64,000 bases of DNA from Streptomyces glaucescens (GTDB taxonomy: Bacteria > Actinomycetota > Actinomycetes > Streptomycetales > Streptomycetaceae), in contig NZ_CP009438.1 of the NCBI RefSeq assembly GCF_000761215.1, positions 1,520,501-1,584,500 of the forward strand, given 5' to 3'. Shown here one piece after another: positions 17,829 through 28,880 of this stretch. The notes under the pieces were generated by a model that saw nothing but the letters and a program-made list of their open reading frames with translations, was not told the DNA's origin and made no database searches. A program made the translations under genes and the position numbers. Every line of letters starts with the position of its first letter. Within the stretch, counting starts at the first letter, position 1.

Positions 17829-18578
17829 CTACTCCCCCTCGGGGTCCTCGGCGGACTCGCTCTCCGTCTGGGTGGTGGTGCCCTCCGCCAGCAGCCGGGA
17901 GAGCTGGCCGCCGGTGATCCGCTTGAACTTCCGCTTCTGCGGACGCGTGCGGTCCAGCACCGCGACCTCCAGGCGCTCGGCGGGGATCTCCCGCTGCGAG
18001 CCGTTCGACTCGCGGGACAGCGCCTGGACCGCCAGCTTCAGCGCCTCCGACAGCGTCATGCCGTCCTGGTGGCGCTGGTCCAGGAAACTGCTGATCAGCT
18101 CCGCGTTGCCGCCGACCGCGACCGAGCCGTGCTCGTCCACGATCGAGCCGTCGTGCGGCAGCCGGTAGATCTGGTCGCCCTCCGGCGTCTCGCCCACCTC
18201 GGCGACGACCAGCTCCACCTCGTACGGCTTCTCGCCCGCGCTGGAGAAGATCGTGCCCAGCGTCTGCGCGTACACGTTCGCCAGGCCGCGCGCGGTCACG
18301 TCGCCCCGGTCGTAGGTGTAGCCCCGCAGGTCGGCGTAGCGGACGCCGCCGATGCGCAGGTTCTCGTACTCGTTGTACTTGCCGGCCGCGGCGAAGCCGA
18401 TCCGGTCGTAGATCTCGCTGAACTTGTGCAGGGCGCGGGACGGGTTCTCACCGACGAACACGATGCCGTCGGCGTACTGCAGGACGACCAGGCTGCGACC
18501 GCGGGCGATGCCCTTGCGGGCGTACTCGGCCCGGTCGGCCATGGCCTGCTGGGGTGAGACATAGAACGGCGTCGACAC
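17829..18578 (-). CDS. prcA: 20S proteasome alpha subunit
   Basis: 249 residues. The alpha subunits form the outer rings that gate access to the proteolytic chamber. It begins with the alpha-type N-terminal tail [20 protein letters not shown] and [20 protein letters not shown], and has no N-terminal catalytic Thr. The C-terminus is acidic ([11 protein letters not shown]). It follows prcB by 59 bp on the same strand, so the two are co-transcribed. Confidence 0.97.
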   Translation of the reverse strand: MSTPFYVSPQQAMADRAEYARKGIARGRSLVVLQYADGIVFVGENPSRALHKFSEIYDRIGFAAAGKYNEYENLRIGGVRYADLRGYTYDRGDVTARGLANVYAQTLGTIFSSAGEKPYEVELVVAEVGETPEGDQIYRLPHDGSIVDEHGSVAVGGNAELISSFLDQRHQDGMTLSEALKLAVQALSRESNGSQREIPAERLEVAVLDRTRPQKRKFKRITGGQLSRLLAEGTTTQTESESAEDPEGE

Positions 18579-18637
18579 CGGTTATCCGTCCCTTTCTGTG
18601 GAAGTCACTGGATCACCTGACAACAAAGCGCCCGCGG

Positions 18638-19483
18638 TCAGAGCAGGGAGGCCCGCGGGCCGTCCGGCTGCTCGAGACGCCGCTCCAGCACGGAGCGGGC
18701 GATCCGCGAGGACTCGTCCTCGGTGAGCCGGCGGTAGCCGTCCTCGGTGATCACGGTGACGATCGGGTAGATCCGGCGGGCGACATCGGGACCGCCGGTC
18801 GCCGAGTCGTCGTCTGCCGCGTCGTACAGGGCCTGCACCACGAGGGTGGTGGCCTCGTCCTCGGTCAGGTCGTCGCGGAAGAGCTTCTTCATGGCGCCGC
18901 GCGCGAAGATCGAGCCGGAGCCGGTGGCCGCGTAGCCCTGCTCCTCGGAACGGCCGCCCGTCACGTCGTAGGAGAAGATGCGGCCCTTGGCGCGGTCCAG
19001 GTCGTAGCCCGCGAAGAGCGGTACGACGGCCAGGCCCTGCATGGCCATGCCCAGGTTGGAGCGGATCATCGTCGAGAGCCGGTTCGCCTTGCCCTCCAGG
19101 GAGAGCTGCACCCCCTCGACCTTCTCGAAGTGCTCCAGTTCGAGCTGGAACAGCTTCACCATCTCGACGGCCAGTCCGGCGGTGCCGGCGATGCCGACCG
19201 CCGAGTACTCGTCCGCCGGGAACACCTTCTCGATGTCCCGCTGGGCGATGACGTTGCCCATCGTCGCCCGCCGGTCGCCGGCGAGCACGACACCGCCGGG
19301 GAAGGAGACGGCGACGATGGTCGTGCCGTGCGGCGCCTCCACCACTCCCTGGGTGGGCGGCAGCTGCCGGTTGCCGGGCAGCAGCTCGGGCTGGTGCTCC
19401 GAGAGGAAGTCCATGAACGAGGAGGATCCAGGCGTCAGGAAGGCTGCCGGCAGACGCCCGGTGCTACGAGTGTTGGCTTCCAC
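18638..19483 (-). CDS. prcB: 20S proteasome beta subunit (propeptide plus catalytic Thr)
   Basis: 281 residues. Autocatalytic cleavage is expected after Gly53 (VVEAPHG), exposing Thr54 as the nucleophile ([20 protein letters not shown]). Asp and Lys of the catalytic site are in the usual positions ([11 protein letters not shown] ... [18 protein letters not shown]). The 53-residue propeptide is the length known for Streptomyces PrcB. Between this gene and pup there are 254 bp without a gene. Confidence 0.97.
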   Translation of the reverse strand: MEANTRSTGRLPAAFLTPGSSSFMDFLSEHQPELLPGNRQLPPTQGVVEAPHGTTIVAVSFPGGVVLAGDRRATMGNVIAQRDIEKVFPADEYSAVGIAGTAGLAVEMVKLFQLELEHFEKVEGVQLSLEGKANRLSTMIRSNLGMAMQGLAVVPLFAGYDLDRAKGRIFSYDVTGGRSEEQGYAATGSGSIFARGAMKKLFRDDLTEDEATTLVVQALYDAADDDSATGGPDVARRIYPIVTVITEDGYRRLTEDESSRIARSVLERRLEQPDGPRASLL

Positions 19484-19737
19484 GCGTTTCCTTCCAAGTA
19501 GTCAACAGGCCGAGGCCGGAATTGCAGTTGAAGCACAGTACGCCACGGACCCTACCCGCCGACGGGCGGTGATCCACATGCGGCGGCGGAAGCGGAGACG
19601 GTCACGACGGCGCGGCACCGGTCGCGCACGGCGGGACACCCCGCCACCCGCTCCCGGCACCGCGCCGGTGTACTGCTTCCGGGCGTTCCCTCGCCCTCTC
19701 CGGCCTTCGTTTCAAAGGCGGATGAGGGAGGCTGCCT

Positions 19738-19956
19738 TTACTGGCCACCCTTCTGAACGAAGGACCTCACGAAATCCTCGGCGTTCTCCTCGAGCACGTC
19801 GTCGATCTCGTCGAGGACGGAGTCGACGTCGTCGCTGAGCTTCTCGTGCCGCTCCTTGAGGTCCTCGGAAGCCTGCGACTCCGCCGCCTGCTCCTCGACC
19901 TCCTCGCTGGACCGGGTGGCCTTCTGCTGTCCGCCGCCGGTGTCCTTGGTCGCCAT
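19738..19956 (-). CDS. pup: Prokaryotic ubiquitin-like protein Pup
   Basis: 72 residues, intrinsically disordered tag. Highly acidic coiled C-terminal half (DVDSVLDEIDDVLEENAEDF) that docks to ARC, ending FVRSFVQKGGQ. The terminal Gln must be deamidated to Glu by Dop before ligation by PafA. ATG at 19956 is preceded by GGGGTGAGG; the longer open frame upstream is not part of Pup. It lies 169 bp downstream of dop on the same strand. Confidence 0.97.
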   Translation of the reverse strand: MATKDTGGGQQKATRSSEEVEEQAAESQASEDLKERHEKLSDDVDSVLDEIDDVLEENAEDFVRSFVQKGGQ

Positions 19957-20125
19957 AACCCTCACCCCGCTCGGTTCGCCCGACACAGTTGCTCGGTCAA
20001 GATCAGACCCTACTCGCCGGGTCCTACGATGGCCCCGCAGTTTCTGCAACGTACGGGGCCCACCTCGATGATTCCCTGAGCCGGTGGTTTCCACCCCGCC
20101 CGGCCGGCTCCCCCCGGGTACCCGC

Positions 20126-21637
20126 TCAGCCGCCGGAGAGCACCTTGACCAGGTCCTCGGCCGTGCGACAGCGGTCCAGGAGCTCCTTGACGTGATTACG
20201 CGTTCCGCGAAGCGGTTCCAGGGTTGGGACGCGCTGCAGGGAGTCCCGGCCCGGGAGGTCGAAGATCACGGAGTCCCAGGACGCCGCGGCCACGTCGTCG
20301 GCGTACTGCTCCAGGCAGCGCCCGCGGAAGTACGCGCGGGTGTCCTCCGGCGGCTTCAGCATGGCCCGGGAGACCTCCGCCTCGTCCAGCAGCCGCTTCA
20401 TCCGGCCGCGGGCCACCAGACGGTTGTACAGGCCCTTCTCGGGGCGCACGTCGGCGTACTGGAGGTCGACCAGGTGCAGCCTGGCCGCGTCCCAGTCCAG
20501 GTTGTCGCGGCGCCGGTAGCCCTCCATCAGCTCCCGCTTGGCCACCCAGTCCAGCTCGCCGGCGAGGCTCATGGGGTCGCGCTCGAGCCGGTTGAGGGTG
20601 TCCTCCCAGCGGGCGAGGACGTCCTTGGTCTGCTCGTCGGCGTCGGCCCCGAACCGCTCCTCCACGTACTTGCGGGACAGCTCGAAGTACTCCATCTGGA
20701 GCTGCACCGCGGTGAGTGTCCGGCCGCTGCGCAGGGTGATCAGCCGCTTGAGGGACGGGTCGTGCGAGACCTGGTGGAGGGTCCGTACCGGCTGGTCGAC
20801 GGCCAGGTCGACGGCGATGAAGCCGTCCTCGATCATGGACAGGACCAGGGCCGTGGTGCCCAGCTTCAGGTAGGTCGAGATCTCGGACAGGTTCGCGTCG
20901 CCGATGATCACGTGGAGGCGGCGGTACTTCTCCGCGTCGGCGTGCGGCTCGTCACGCGTGTTGATGATCGGGCGCTTGAGGGTGGTCTCCAGGCCCACCT
21001 CGACCTCGAAGTAGTCCGCGCGCTGGCTGAGCTGGAAGCCGTGCTCGTGCCCGTCCTGGCCGATGCCGACGCGGCCCGCGCCGGCGAAGACCTGCCGGGA
21101 CACGAAGAAGGGCGTCAGGTGGCGCACGATGTCCGAGAACGGGGTCTCCCGTTTCATCAGGTAGTTCTCGTGCGTGCCGTAGGAGGCGCCCTTGTTGTCG
21201 GTGTTGTTCTTGTAGAGGTGGATCGGCTGGGCGCCGGGGAGCTGAGCGGCCCGTTCGGCGGCCTCGGCCATGATCCGTTCGCCGGCCTTGTCCCACAGGA
21301 CGGCGTCGCGCGGGTTGGTGACCTCGGGCGCGCTGTACTCGGGGTGGGCGTGGTCGACGTAGAGCCGGGCGCCGTTGGTGAGGATCACATTGGCCAGGCC
21401 GATGTCCTCGTCGGTGAGCTGGCTGGAGTCGGCGGCCTCGCGGGCGAGGTCGAAGCCCCGCGCGTCGCGCAGCGGATTCTCCTCCTCGAAGTCCCAGCGG
21501 GCCCGGCGGGCCCGGTGCATCGCCGCCGCGTAGGCGTTGACGATCTGGGACGAGGTGAGCATGGCATTGGCGTTCGGGTGGCCGGGGACGGAGATTCCGT
21601 ACTCCGTCTCGATGCCCATTACTCGCCGTACGGTCAT
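20126..21637 (-). CDS. dop: Pup deamidase/depupylase Dop
   Basis: 503 residues, glutamine-synthetase fold, paralogue of PafA. It deamidates Pup's terminal Gln and removes Pup from substrates. N-terminal [16 protein letters not shown], followed by the extended Dop-loop region (about residues 35-80: [20 protein letters not shown]) that PafA lacks; [20 protein letters not shown] is the shared active-site segment. It is between arc and pup in one direction. A terminator hairpin after arc suggests dop-pup-prcBA may have its own promoter upstream of 21637. Confidence 0.97.
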   Translation of the reverse strand: MTVRRVMGIETEYGISVPGHPNANAMLTSSQIVNAYAAAMHRARRARWDFEEENPLRDARGFDLAREAADSSQLTDEDIGLANVILTNGARLYVDHAHPEYSAPEVTNPRDAVLWDKAGERIMAEAAERAAQLPGAQPIHLYKNNTDNKGASYGTHENYLMKRETPFSDIVRHLTPFFVSRQVFAGAGRVGIGQDGHEHGFQLSQRADYFEVEVGLETTLKRPIINTRDEPHADAEKYRRLHVIIGDANLSEISTYLKLGTTALVLSMIEDGFIAVDLAVDQPVRTLHQVSHDPSLKRLITLRSGRTLTAVQLQMEYFELSRKYVEERFGADADEQTKDVLARWEDTLNRLERDPMSLAGELDWVAKRELMEGYRRRDNLDWDAARLHLVDLQYADVRPEKGLYNRLVARGRMKRLLDEAEVSRAMLKPPEDTRAYFRGRCLEQYADDVAAASWDSVIFDLPGRDSLQRVPTLEPLRGTRNHVKELLDRCRTAEDLVKVLSGG

Positions 21638-21824
21638 GCGGCCCTCCTTGCCCGGCGGAGCCCTCGGTCGTGGGCCTCGCTCAGATACCGCCGGCGCTCT
21701 GTTGCGAATGCGGTGCCCGTCCCCGCACTGCGCGACTCGGCGGTATGGAAGAGCCTAGAACGCCTTTGCGCTGGTGGGGAGATCATTTGCGTCATTGCCT
21801 GCTCCAGCCGTGGCCTGAAAAACA

Positions 21825-21863
21825 GGCGGCTGCGGGTACCCGGCGAGGGCACCCGCAGCCGCC
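21825..21863 (-). terminator. Intrinsic terminator of arc with U-tract
   Basis: 13-bp perfect stem GGCGGCTGCGGGT / ACCCGCAGCCGCC, with further CCC/GGG pairing in the loop; on the minus strand the stem is followed by TGTTTTTC. It starts 8 bp after the arc stop. A classical rho-independent layout. Confidence 0.88.
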
Positions 21864-21870
21864 CCGCGTT

Positions 21871-23637
21871 TTACAGGTACTGTCCGGTGTTCGCCACCGT
21901 GTCGATGGAGCGCCCGGTGTCCGCGCCCTGCTTTCCGGTGATGAGGGTGCGGATGTAAACGATCCGCTCGCCCTTCTTGCCGGAGATCCGGGCCCAGTCG
22001 TCCGGGTTGGTGGTGTTCGGCAGGTCCTCGTTCTCCTTGAACTCGTCCACGCACGCCTGGAGGAGGTGGGAGACCCGCAGGCCCTTCTGCTGGTGCTCGA
22101 GGAAGTCCTTGATCGCCATCTTCTTGGCCCGGCCCACGATGTTCTCGATCATGGCGCCGGAGTTGAAGTCCTTGAAGTAGAGGACTTCCTTGTCGCCATT
22201 GGCGTAGGTGACCTCCAGGAAGCGGTTCTCCTCGGATTCGGCGTACATGTGTTCCACGGCCGTCTGGATCATGGCCTGGACGCACGCCCCCCGGTCGCCG
22301 CCGTGCTCGCCGAGGTCCTCGGCGTGCAGCGGGAGGCGCTCGGTGAGGTACTTCCCGAAGATGTCCTTGGCCGCCTCGGCGTCCGGACGCTCGATCTTGA
22401 TCTTGACGTCGAGCCGGCCGGGCCGCAGGATCGCGGGGTCGATCATGTCCTCGCGGTTGGAGGCGCCGATCACCACCACGTTCTGCAGGCCCTCCACACC
22501 GTCGATCTCGGCGAGCAGCTGGGGGACGATGGTGTTCTCCACGTCCGAGCTGACGCCCGAGCCCCGGGTGCGGAAGAGGGACTCCATCTCGTCGAAGAAG
22601 ACGATGACGGGGGTGCCCTCGCTGGCCTTCTCCCGGGCCCGCTGGAAGACCAGGCGGATCTGCCGCTCGGTCTCACCGACGTACTTGTTGAGCAGCTCGG
22701 GGCCCTTGATGTTGAGGAAGAAGCTCTTGCCCGCGGCCTGGCCGGTCACCTCGGCGACCTTCTTGGCCAGCGAGTTGGCCACCGCCTTGGCGATGAGCGT
22801 CTTGCCGCATCCGGGGGGCCCGTAGAGCAGGACGCCCTTCGGCGGCCGCAGTTCGTGCTCCTTGAACAGGTCCGGGTAGAGGTACGGGAGCTCGACCGCG
22901 TCGCGGATGGCCTCGATCTGGTTGCCGAGGCCGCCGATCTGCTCGTAGCCGATGTCGGGGACCTCTTCGAGGACGAGTTCCTCGACCTCGCTCTTGGGCA
23001 CGACCTCGTAGACGTAGCCGGAGCGGGGTTCGAGCAGCAGGGCGTCGCCGGGGCGGATGGTGACGTCCAGCAGCGGCTCGGCGAGCCGCACCACCCGCTC
23101 CTCGTCGGTGTGCCCGAGCACCAGGGCGCGCTCGCCGTCCTCCAGGATCTCCTTGAGGGTGACGATGTCCCCGACGCGCTCGAACTCCATGGCCTCGACC
23201 ACGTTGAGCGCTTCGTTGAGCATCACTTCCTGGCCGCGCCGGAGCTCGTCCAGCTCGACGCTGGGGCTGACGTTCACGCGGAGCTTGCGGCCCCCGGTGA
23301 AGATGTCCGCCGTGCCGTCCTCGTTCGCCGCGAGGAAGACACCGAAGCCGGCCGGCGGCTGCGCGAGCCGGTCGACCTCCTCCTTGAGGGCCACGATCTG
23401 GTCGCGGGCCTCGCGGAGCGTATTGGCGAGTCGCTCGTTCTGCGCGGACACGCCGGCCAGATTGGTCTGCAGCTCGACGATCCGCTCTTCGAGAATCCTC
23501 GTGTGTCGCGGAGAGTCGGCGAGCTTGCGTCGCAGGACGGCGATCTCCTGCTCAAGATAGGCGATCTGCCCGGCCGGGTCGTCGGACCCGCGTCCCGGGC
23601 GGATGCCGCGGTTCATGTCGTCGTCGTGGGCTGCCAC
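21871..23637 (-). CDS. arc: Proteasome-associated AAA ATPase ARC (Mpa)
   Basis: 588 residues. Hexameric unfoldase that recognises Pup through its N-terminal coiled coil (about residues 20-70: [20 protein letters not shown]). Then come OB-type interdomains and one AAA module: Walker [13 protein letters not shown], Walker [12 protein letters not shown], second region [20 protein letters not shown]. The C-terminus GQYL is the penultimate-Tyr motif that docks into PrcA rings. GTG at 23637 lies downstream of GGAGGTGAGG; the ATG 18 bp upstream would overlap that ribosome site, so the GTG is preferred. Divergent from a ferredoxin gene. Confidence 0.96.
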   Translation of the reverse strand: MAAHDDDMNRGIRPGRGSDDPAGQIAYLEQEIAVLRRKLADSPRHTRILEERIVELQTNLAGVSAQNERLANTLREARDQIVALKEEVDRLAQPPAGFGVFLAANEDGTADIFTGGRKLRVNVSPSVELDELRRGQEVMLNEALNVVEAMEFERVGDIVTLKEILEDGERALVLGHTDEERVVRLAEPLLDVTIRPGDALLLEPRSGYVYEVVPKSEVEELVLEEVPDIGYEQIGGLGNQIEAIRDAVELPYLYPDLFKEHELRPPKGVLLYGPPGCGKTLIAKAVANSLAKKVAEVTGQAAGKSFFLNIKGPELLNKYVGETERQIRLVFQRAREKASEGTPVIVFFDEMESLFRTRGSGVSSDVENTIVPQLLAEIDGVEGLQNVVVIGASNREDMIDPAILRPGRLDVKIKIERPDAEAAKDIFGKYLTERLPLHAEDLGEHGGDRGACVQAMIQTAVEHMYAESEENRFLEVTYANGDKEVLYFKDFNSGAMIENIVGRAKKMAIKDFLEHQQKGLRVSHLLQACVDEFKENEDLPNTTNPDDWARISGKKGERIVYIRTLITGKQGADTGRSIDTVANTGQYL

Positions 23638-23882
23638 GGTCCTCACCTCCTCCAAGGGGAGCTGGACGCTTCCAGACCCTACCTGGGTGGGTGTCGATTG
23701 AAACCCCTAGATCACAAAGACGGTCGGGGTGTGTCCGATCTTCACCCTTGCGCTCTCCCTCACGCCAGGGGAATACCCACCGAACGCGATTGGAAAGCGA
23801 CCAGAGGTAGGGTCGAACCGTTCAACACCCGCCAGAGCTGGCCGGATTCCCGTGCGGCTCGGCACAGAAAACGGCAGGAGAG

Positions 23883-24188
23883 ATGACCGTGCAGCAGGAG
23901 GCCGGAGTCGACGGCGAGGCTCTGGAGGTCTGGATCGACCAGGATCTCTGTACCGGCGACGGCATCTGCGCGCAGTACGCGCCCGAGGTGTTCGAGCTGG
24001 ACATCGACGGTCTGGCCTATGTGAAGAGCGGCGCCGACGAGCTGCTCCAGGCCCCCGGCGCCACAACGCCCGTACCGCTGCCGCTCCTCACGGACGTGAT
24101 CGACTCGGCCAGGGAGTGTCCCGGCGAGTGCATCCACGTGCGTCGGGTTTCGGACAGGGTCGAAGTCTACGGTCCGGACGCACAGTGA
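23883..24188 (+). CDS. Small ferredoxin, probably 3Fe-4S type
   Basis: 101 residues. Cysteines C23-x5-C29 (DLCTGDGICAQYAPEVFELD) and C79-x3-C83 (RECPGECIHV): the C-x5-C ... C-P pattern of single-cluster 3Fe-4S ferredoxins that often feed cytochromes P450, with one extra Cys that might allow a 4Fe-4S form. A mid-protein insert (about 45-70) is rich in Ala/Pro/Leu. It is divergent from arc with 245 bp between starts; convergent with the next gene. Electron partner unknown; no reductase or P450 is adjacent. Confidence 0.88.
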   Translation: MTVQQEAGVDGEALEVWIDQDLCTGDGICAQYAPEVFELDIDGLAYVKSGADELLQAPGATTPVPLPLLTDVIDSARECPGECIHVRRVSDRVEVYGPDAQ

Positions 24189-24246
24189 CCTGATCTTTAC
24201 GGTGCGTCACCGCTGTCTGGTTGGTCACACGCCGCGGTGGCGGCCG

Positions 24247-24822
24247 TCAGACGCTGCGGGCCTCCGCGGGTGACGAGCGGACGAACGCTCCGTTCTTCCA
24301 GTGCCACTTGACCCGCTCCTCCGTGTCCGGGCAGCAGGTGGGCACGTCGACGGACGAGTAGCCGAGCAGGGTCGCGGTGACCGCGCCCTCGCCGACGGCG
24401 AAGTCCTCGACCGTGTGGCGGTCCTCGGGGTCGACCAGGGTGGCCACCACGCGCACGCGTGCCCCGTCCGCGCCGCGGGTGAGGACGTAGACGCCGTCGG
24501 GCGGGGTGCTGATGCCGGCGTCGCAGTGCACCACGGCGACCGTCTCCGCCCGGCCGTCGCCGTCGAGGTCCCCGGACGCCTTGCGCTCCACCACGGCCTC
24601 TACGGGGCCGCATTCGAGGGGGAAGGCCACTCCGTCGGTGGCGGGCGCGGCGGCCGCGGGGGCGGACTGGGTGCGCGGGCCCGGTCTCTGGGCGGCGGTG
24701 GCGGCGTCCGGCTGCAGGACCGAGGAGAGGGCCACGACACCGGCGAGCGCGGTGGCGGTGGCCAGCCAGTGGATCGGGCGGGTGCGCGTGTGTGCCAGTT
24801 CCGGGACCGCGGATTGCTGCAC
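24247..24822 (-). CDS. Secreted protein with a single FG-GAP/VCBS-like calcium-binding motif
   Basis: 191 residues. An N-terminal hydrophobic segment (IHWLATATALAGVVALSSVL) followed by AATAAQ looks like a Sec signal peptide. The mature part has SGDLDGDGRAETVAVVHC, an EF-hand-like DxDxDG loop as in integrin-type repeats, and four Cys (positions about 71, 100, 163, 164). The GTG start at 24822 has AGGAGA upstream. I recognise no named family. Likely a cell-wall or extracellular protein; function unknown. Confidence 0.72.
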   Translation of the reverse strand: MQQSAVPELAHTRTRPIHWLATATALAGVVALSSVLQPDAATAAQRPGPRTQSAPAAAAPATDGVAFPLECGPVEAVVERKASGDLDGDGRAETVAVVHCDAGISTPPDGVYVLTRGADGARVRVVATLVDPEDRHTVEDFAVGEGAVTATLLGYSSVDVPTCCPDTEERVKWHWKNGAFVRSSPAEARSV

Positions 24823-24948
24823 TAGGAGTGTCTCCTGTGGGGCTGTGCCGGTGGGGTGGCCAGCATGGTGCCACACGTCACAGGGCAGGGGAACGGCGGG
24901 GGTGGAACCTGGAGGCGGCCGTCGGCGGCCGGGTGCTCGCGGGTGTGT

Positions 24949-25016
24949 CAACGTCACGGCGCCGTGGCCGAGTTCCGCGCGCGGGGCGGGAACTCGGCCA
25001 CGGCGCCGTGACGTTG
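24949..25016. repeat. Perfect 28-bp inverted repeat downstream of trmI
   Basis: Arms 24949-24976 and 24989-25016 are exact reverse complements, with a 12-nt GC-only loop. Each arm contains its own 12-bp palindrome CACGGCGCCGTG. It begins 18 bp past the trmI stop, so it very likely ends that transcript, though the stem is about twice as long as other hairpins in the window. Confidence 0.9.
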
Positions 25017-25034
25017 TGCGCGCACGGGACCGCC

Positions 25035-25937
25035 TCAGCGGCCGGCGCCTCCGTCGGCGTTGGGACCCGCGTAGTCCTCGCCGTAGGCGCCCTTGGCGGG
25101 GCGGCGGCGGCGCATCGGCGGCTCCACCCCGTCCGCGAGGCGGCGGGCGGTGAGGAGGAAGCCGGTGTGGCCGATCATCCGGTGGTCCGGGCGGACCGCC
25201 AGGCCCTCGATGTGCCAGTTGCGGATCATCGTCTCCCACGCGGTCGGCTCGTTGAAGCAGCCGATCTCGCGGATGGACTCGACGGTCCGCGCGAGCTGGG
25301 TGGTGGTCGCCACGTAGCAGCACAGGATGCCGCCGGGGACCAGTGCCTTGGAGACGGCCTCCAGGCACTCCCACGGGGCGAGCATGTCGAGGATGACGCG
25401 GTCGACGTCGGTGTCGCTCAGGTTGTCCTGGAGATCGCCGACGGTGAGCTGCCAGGCGGGGTGCGGGCCGCCGAAGTAGCGCTCCACGTTCTGCCGGGCG
25501 ATCTCGGCGAAGTCCTCGCGGCGCTCGTAGGAGTGCAGCATGCCCTGGTCACCGATGGCCCGCAGCAGGAAGCTGCTGAGCGAGCCGGAGCCGACGCCGG
25601 CCTCCACGACGCGGGCGCCGGGGAAGATGTCGGCGAAGGCGAGGATCTGCCCCGCGTCCTTCGGGTAGACGACGGCTGCCCCGCGGGGCATGGACAGGAC
25701 GTAGTCGGGGAGCAGGGGGCGCAGCGCGAGATAGGCGACGTTCCCCGTCGTACGGACAACGCTGCCCTCGGGAGCGCCGATCAGCTCGTCGTGCGGGAAG
25801 GAACCCTTGTGGGTGTGGAAGTTCTTCCCGGCCTCGAGCGTGAACGTGTAGTGGCGGCCCTTGGGGTCGGTCAGCTGTACCTGGTCCCCGACCTTGAAGG
25901 GCCCGCGGCGGCGGGCGGCACCGGTCGGTTCGGACAT
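25035..25937 (-). CDS. trmI: tRNA (adenine-58-N1)-methyltransferase TrmI
   Basis: 300 residues. Class I SAM-dependent methyltransferase making m1A58 in the T-loop of tRNA; tetramer in relatives such as M. tuberculosis Rv2118c. N-terminal beta domain (GPFKVGDQVQLTDPKGRHYT), SAM motif I VVEAGVGSGSLSSFLL, acidic ribose-binding region YERREDFAEIA and the catalytic-loop element VILDMLAPWE. Synteny with arc and the RecB-like nuclease matches mycobacteria. Confidence 0.95.
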   Translation of the reverse strand: MSEPTGAARRRGPFKVGDQVQLTDPKGRHYTFTLEAGKNFHTHKGSFPHDELIGAPEGSVVRTTGNVAYLALRPLLPDYVLSMPRGAAVVYPKDAGQILAFADIFPGARVVEAGVGSGSLSSFLLRAIGDQGMLHSYERREDFAEIARQNVERYFGGPHPAWQLTVGDLQDNLSDTDVDRVILDMLAPWECLEAVSKALVPGGILCCYVATTTQLARTVESIREIGCFNEPTAWETMIRNWHIEGLAVRPDHRMIGHTGFLLTARRLADGVEPPMRRRRPAKGAYGEDYAGPNADGGAGR

Positions 25938-25995
25938 GTGAACAGACTACCGGGGTTTGCCGGAGCCGCGGACCACCGCTCCTGGCGGGCGGTGC

Positions 25996-27744
25996 TCAGC
26001 TCGGCCTCGCCATCGCCCTGACGAAGGCGCGCTCGACGTCGGCGGCGGACAGGACGCCGTAGATCTCACCGGTCTCCTCGACCACCAGGTACTCGGTGGC
26101 GGGGTGGGCGCGCAGGGCCTCCAGCAGGTCCTCGCCGGCCAGCTCGGCCGAGACGCGCATCCCGTCGGTCAGCTCCTGGGCGAGGCCGCTCACGGCGACC
26201 CAGGGGCGGCGGTGCTCCGGGACGCCGACGATGGCGGCCTCACGGACCAGGGCGACCGGGGTGCCCTCGGTGTCGACGACGACCAGGGCGCGGGCCCCGG
26301 CGTCGTTGGCGCGGCGCAGCGCCTCCGAGAGGGGGGTGTCCGCCCGGACCGGCACCGCGCGGCGGGTGAGCGCGCGGGCGCGCAGTTCCGGCAGGTGCTC
26401 GCGCAGGCGGGCGACGCGCAGGCTGTTCCCGGCGCCGGTCCAGATGATCGCGGCGAGGATCGCGGCGAGCAGCGCGTCGAGGACCGTGTCCATGCCGACG
26501 TTGTCCTCGGCGTCGGAGCCGAGGACGCCGGACTGGGTGAGCAGCGGCAGGCCGATCAGGACGGAGACGGCGAGGGCGCGGCCGATCCAGGCGGCGGCGA
26601 TGGTGCCGCTCATGGGCTTGCCGGTGATCTTCCAGACCACGGCGCGCAGCATCCGGCCGCCGTCCAGCGGCAGGCCCGGCAGGAGGTTGAACACGGCCAC
26701 GATCAGGTTGGAGATCATCAGGCCGGCCAGCAGGACACCGGGGACCGTGCCGGGCTCGACGGCCAGCATGGCCAGGTAGAAGACGCCGGCGAGGACGAGG
26801 GAGAGGAGCGGGCCGACGAAAGCGAGCACGAACTCCCGGCCCGGCGTCTCGGCCTCCTTCTCGATCTCGGAGACACCGCCGAAGAACTGCAGCTGGATCC
26901 GGCGGACCGGGAGCTTGAAACGGAGTGCGGCGATCGTGTGCGCCAGCTCGTGGACGAGCACGGAGGCGTAGAAGGCGACCGCGAAGAAGAGCGAGACCAG
27001 GTAGCGCGCGGCCCCCAGCTCGGGCAGCACGCGGTCCAGCTGGCCGCCGAAGACCCAGGTGATCAGGATCGCCACGAGGAACCAGCTGGGCGCCACGTAG
27101 ACCGGCACGCCGAACGGCCGCCCCATCAGCAGACCGCCGCCGGGCTCGGGCCGGTGCGGGGAGCCGTGGGCACCGGAGCGGGCGTGGGCGCGCTCGTGGT
27201 CGTCGGCCGGCGCGGAGGCCGGTGCTGGGGCTGGGGTCTTGTCCAGGCGGGTCCCGCCGTCGTCACGGCGACCGGCGTCACCGGCCCGGCCCGCGGGGCC
27301 GTCCTGGTCCGTCCGGGGCCCGGACGGGTCGGACGGGGCCGTGGCGGGGCCCGGTGCCGTGTGGGCTCGGGGGGGTTCCTCCGTGCCGGGGGCGGCCGGG
27401 TCCGGGGCGGGGGCCGCGTCGGCGCCGGGAGGCGGGTCCGCCGGTCCGGGGTGCCGTTCGTCACCGTCGGCGGCGGCAGCGGGGCGGCGTTCCGCGGCGT
27501 GGTCCCCGGGGGCGGGGGCGGCGGCATCCTCGGCGGGTCCGGGCGCGGGTCCGGGTCCGGGTCCGGGCGCGGGCTGCTCGGCCGGGGATTCCGCCGGTGC
27601 GCGGGCGGGCTCGCCGGAGGGACCGCGGGTGCCGGCCGGGGCCGGTTCCGCCGGGTCGGGGGTGGGGTGGAGGGCCGGTGACGCGTGATCGGTCGAGTTG
27701 CCGTCGCCCGACCGCGGCCGCCCGCTCCCGCCGCTCTCGTCCAC
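25996..27744 (-). CDS. Site-2-protease-type (M50) membrane metalloprotease with CBS domains and a long disordered N-terminus
   Basis: 582 residues. Residues 1 to about 205 are Pro/Ala/Gly/Asp-rich and disordered (for example PGPGPGPAPGPAEDAAAPAP). Then comes a polytopic core: zinc motif HELAH in ASVLVHELAHTIAALRFKLP, and the second zinc-ligand motif NLLPGLPLDGGRMLRAV. The C-terminal third carries a CBS pair (VRADTPLSEALRRANDAGAR ... ATEYLVVEETGEIYGVLSAA). GTG at 27744 is chosen because it follows CGAGGGG. Divergent from the RecB-like gene. Family role: intramembrane proteolysis, here possibly gated by a nucleotide bound to the CBS pair. Confidence 0.9.
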   Translation of the reverse strand: MDESGGSGRPRSGDGNSTDHASPALHPTPDPAEPAPAGTRGPSGEPARAPAESPAEQPAPGPGPGPAPGPAEDAAAPAPGDHAAERRPAAAADGDERHPGPADPPPGADAAPAPDPAAPGTEEPPRAHTAPGPATAPSDPSGPRTDQDGPAGRAGDAGRRDDGGTRLDKTPAPAPASAPADDHERAHARSGAHGSPHRPEPGGGLLMGRPFGVPVYVAPSWFLVAILITWVFGGQLDRVLPELGAARYLVSLFFAVAFYASVLVHELAHTIAALRFKLPVRRIQLQFFGGVSEIEKEAETPGREFVLAFVGPLLSLVLAGVFYLAMLAVEPGTVPGVLLAGLMISNLIVAVFNLLPGLPLDGGRMLRAVVWKITGKPMSGTIAAAWIGRALAVSVLIGLPLLTQSGVLGSDAEDNVGMDTVLDALLAAILAAIIWTGAGNSLRVARLREHLPELRARALTRRAVPVRADTPLSEALRRANDAGARALVVVDTEGTPVALVREAAIVGVPEHRRPWVAVSGLAQELTDGMRVSAELAGEDLLEALRAHPATEYLVVEETGEIYGVLSAADVERAFVRAMARPS

Positions 27745-27918
27745 GATGTCCCCTCGTTCGAAGCGTGTCCCGCACCTGCCGGGCGGAAGGTCTCTGGTCG
27801 ATGGTATGCGGCCGTCGGGACGCGTTCCGCCTCGGCACCCCTCTGCTTCCCCGGTCGCCGGGGGTGAACACGACCGCGACCGGGTCACTGTCAGTGGCGG
27901 GCCGTAAGGTCTGTGGGC

Positions 27919-28866
<948 letters not shown>

Positions 28867-28880
28867 CGAAGGAGACTCAC

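Noticed and set aside
21634..21852. A 72-codon minus-strand frame between arc and dop with an ATGA junction to dop
   Set aside because: No conserved pattern, and its 5' end abuts the arc terminator hairpin. More likely the dop leader.
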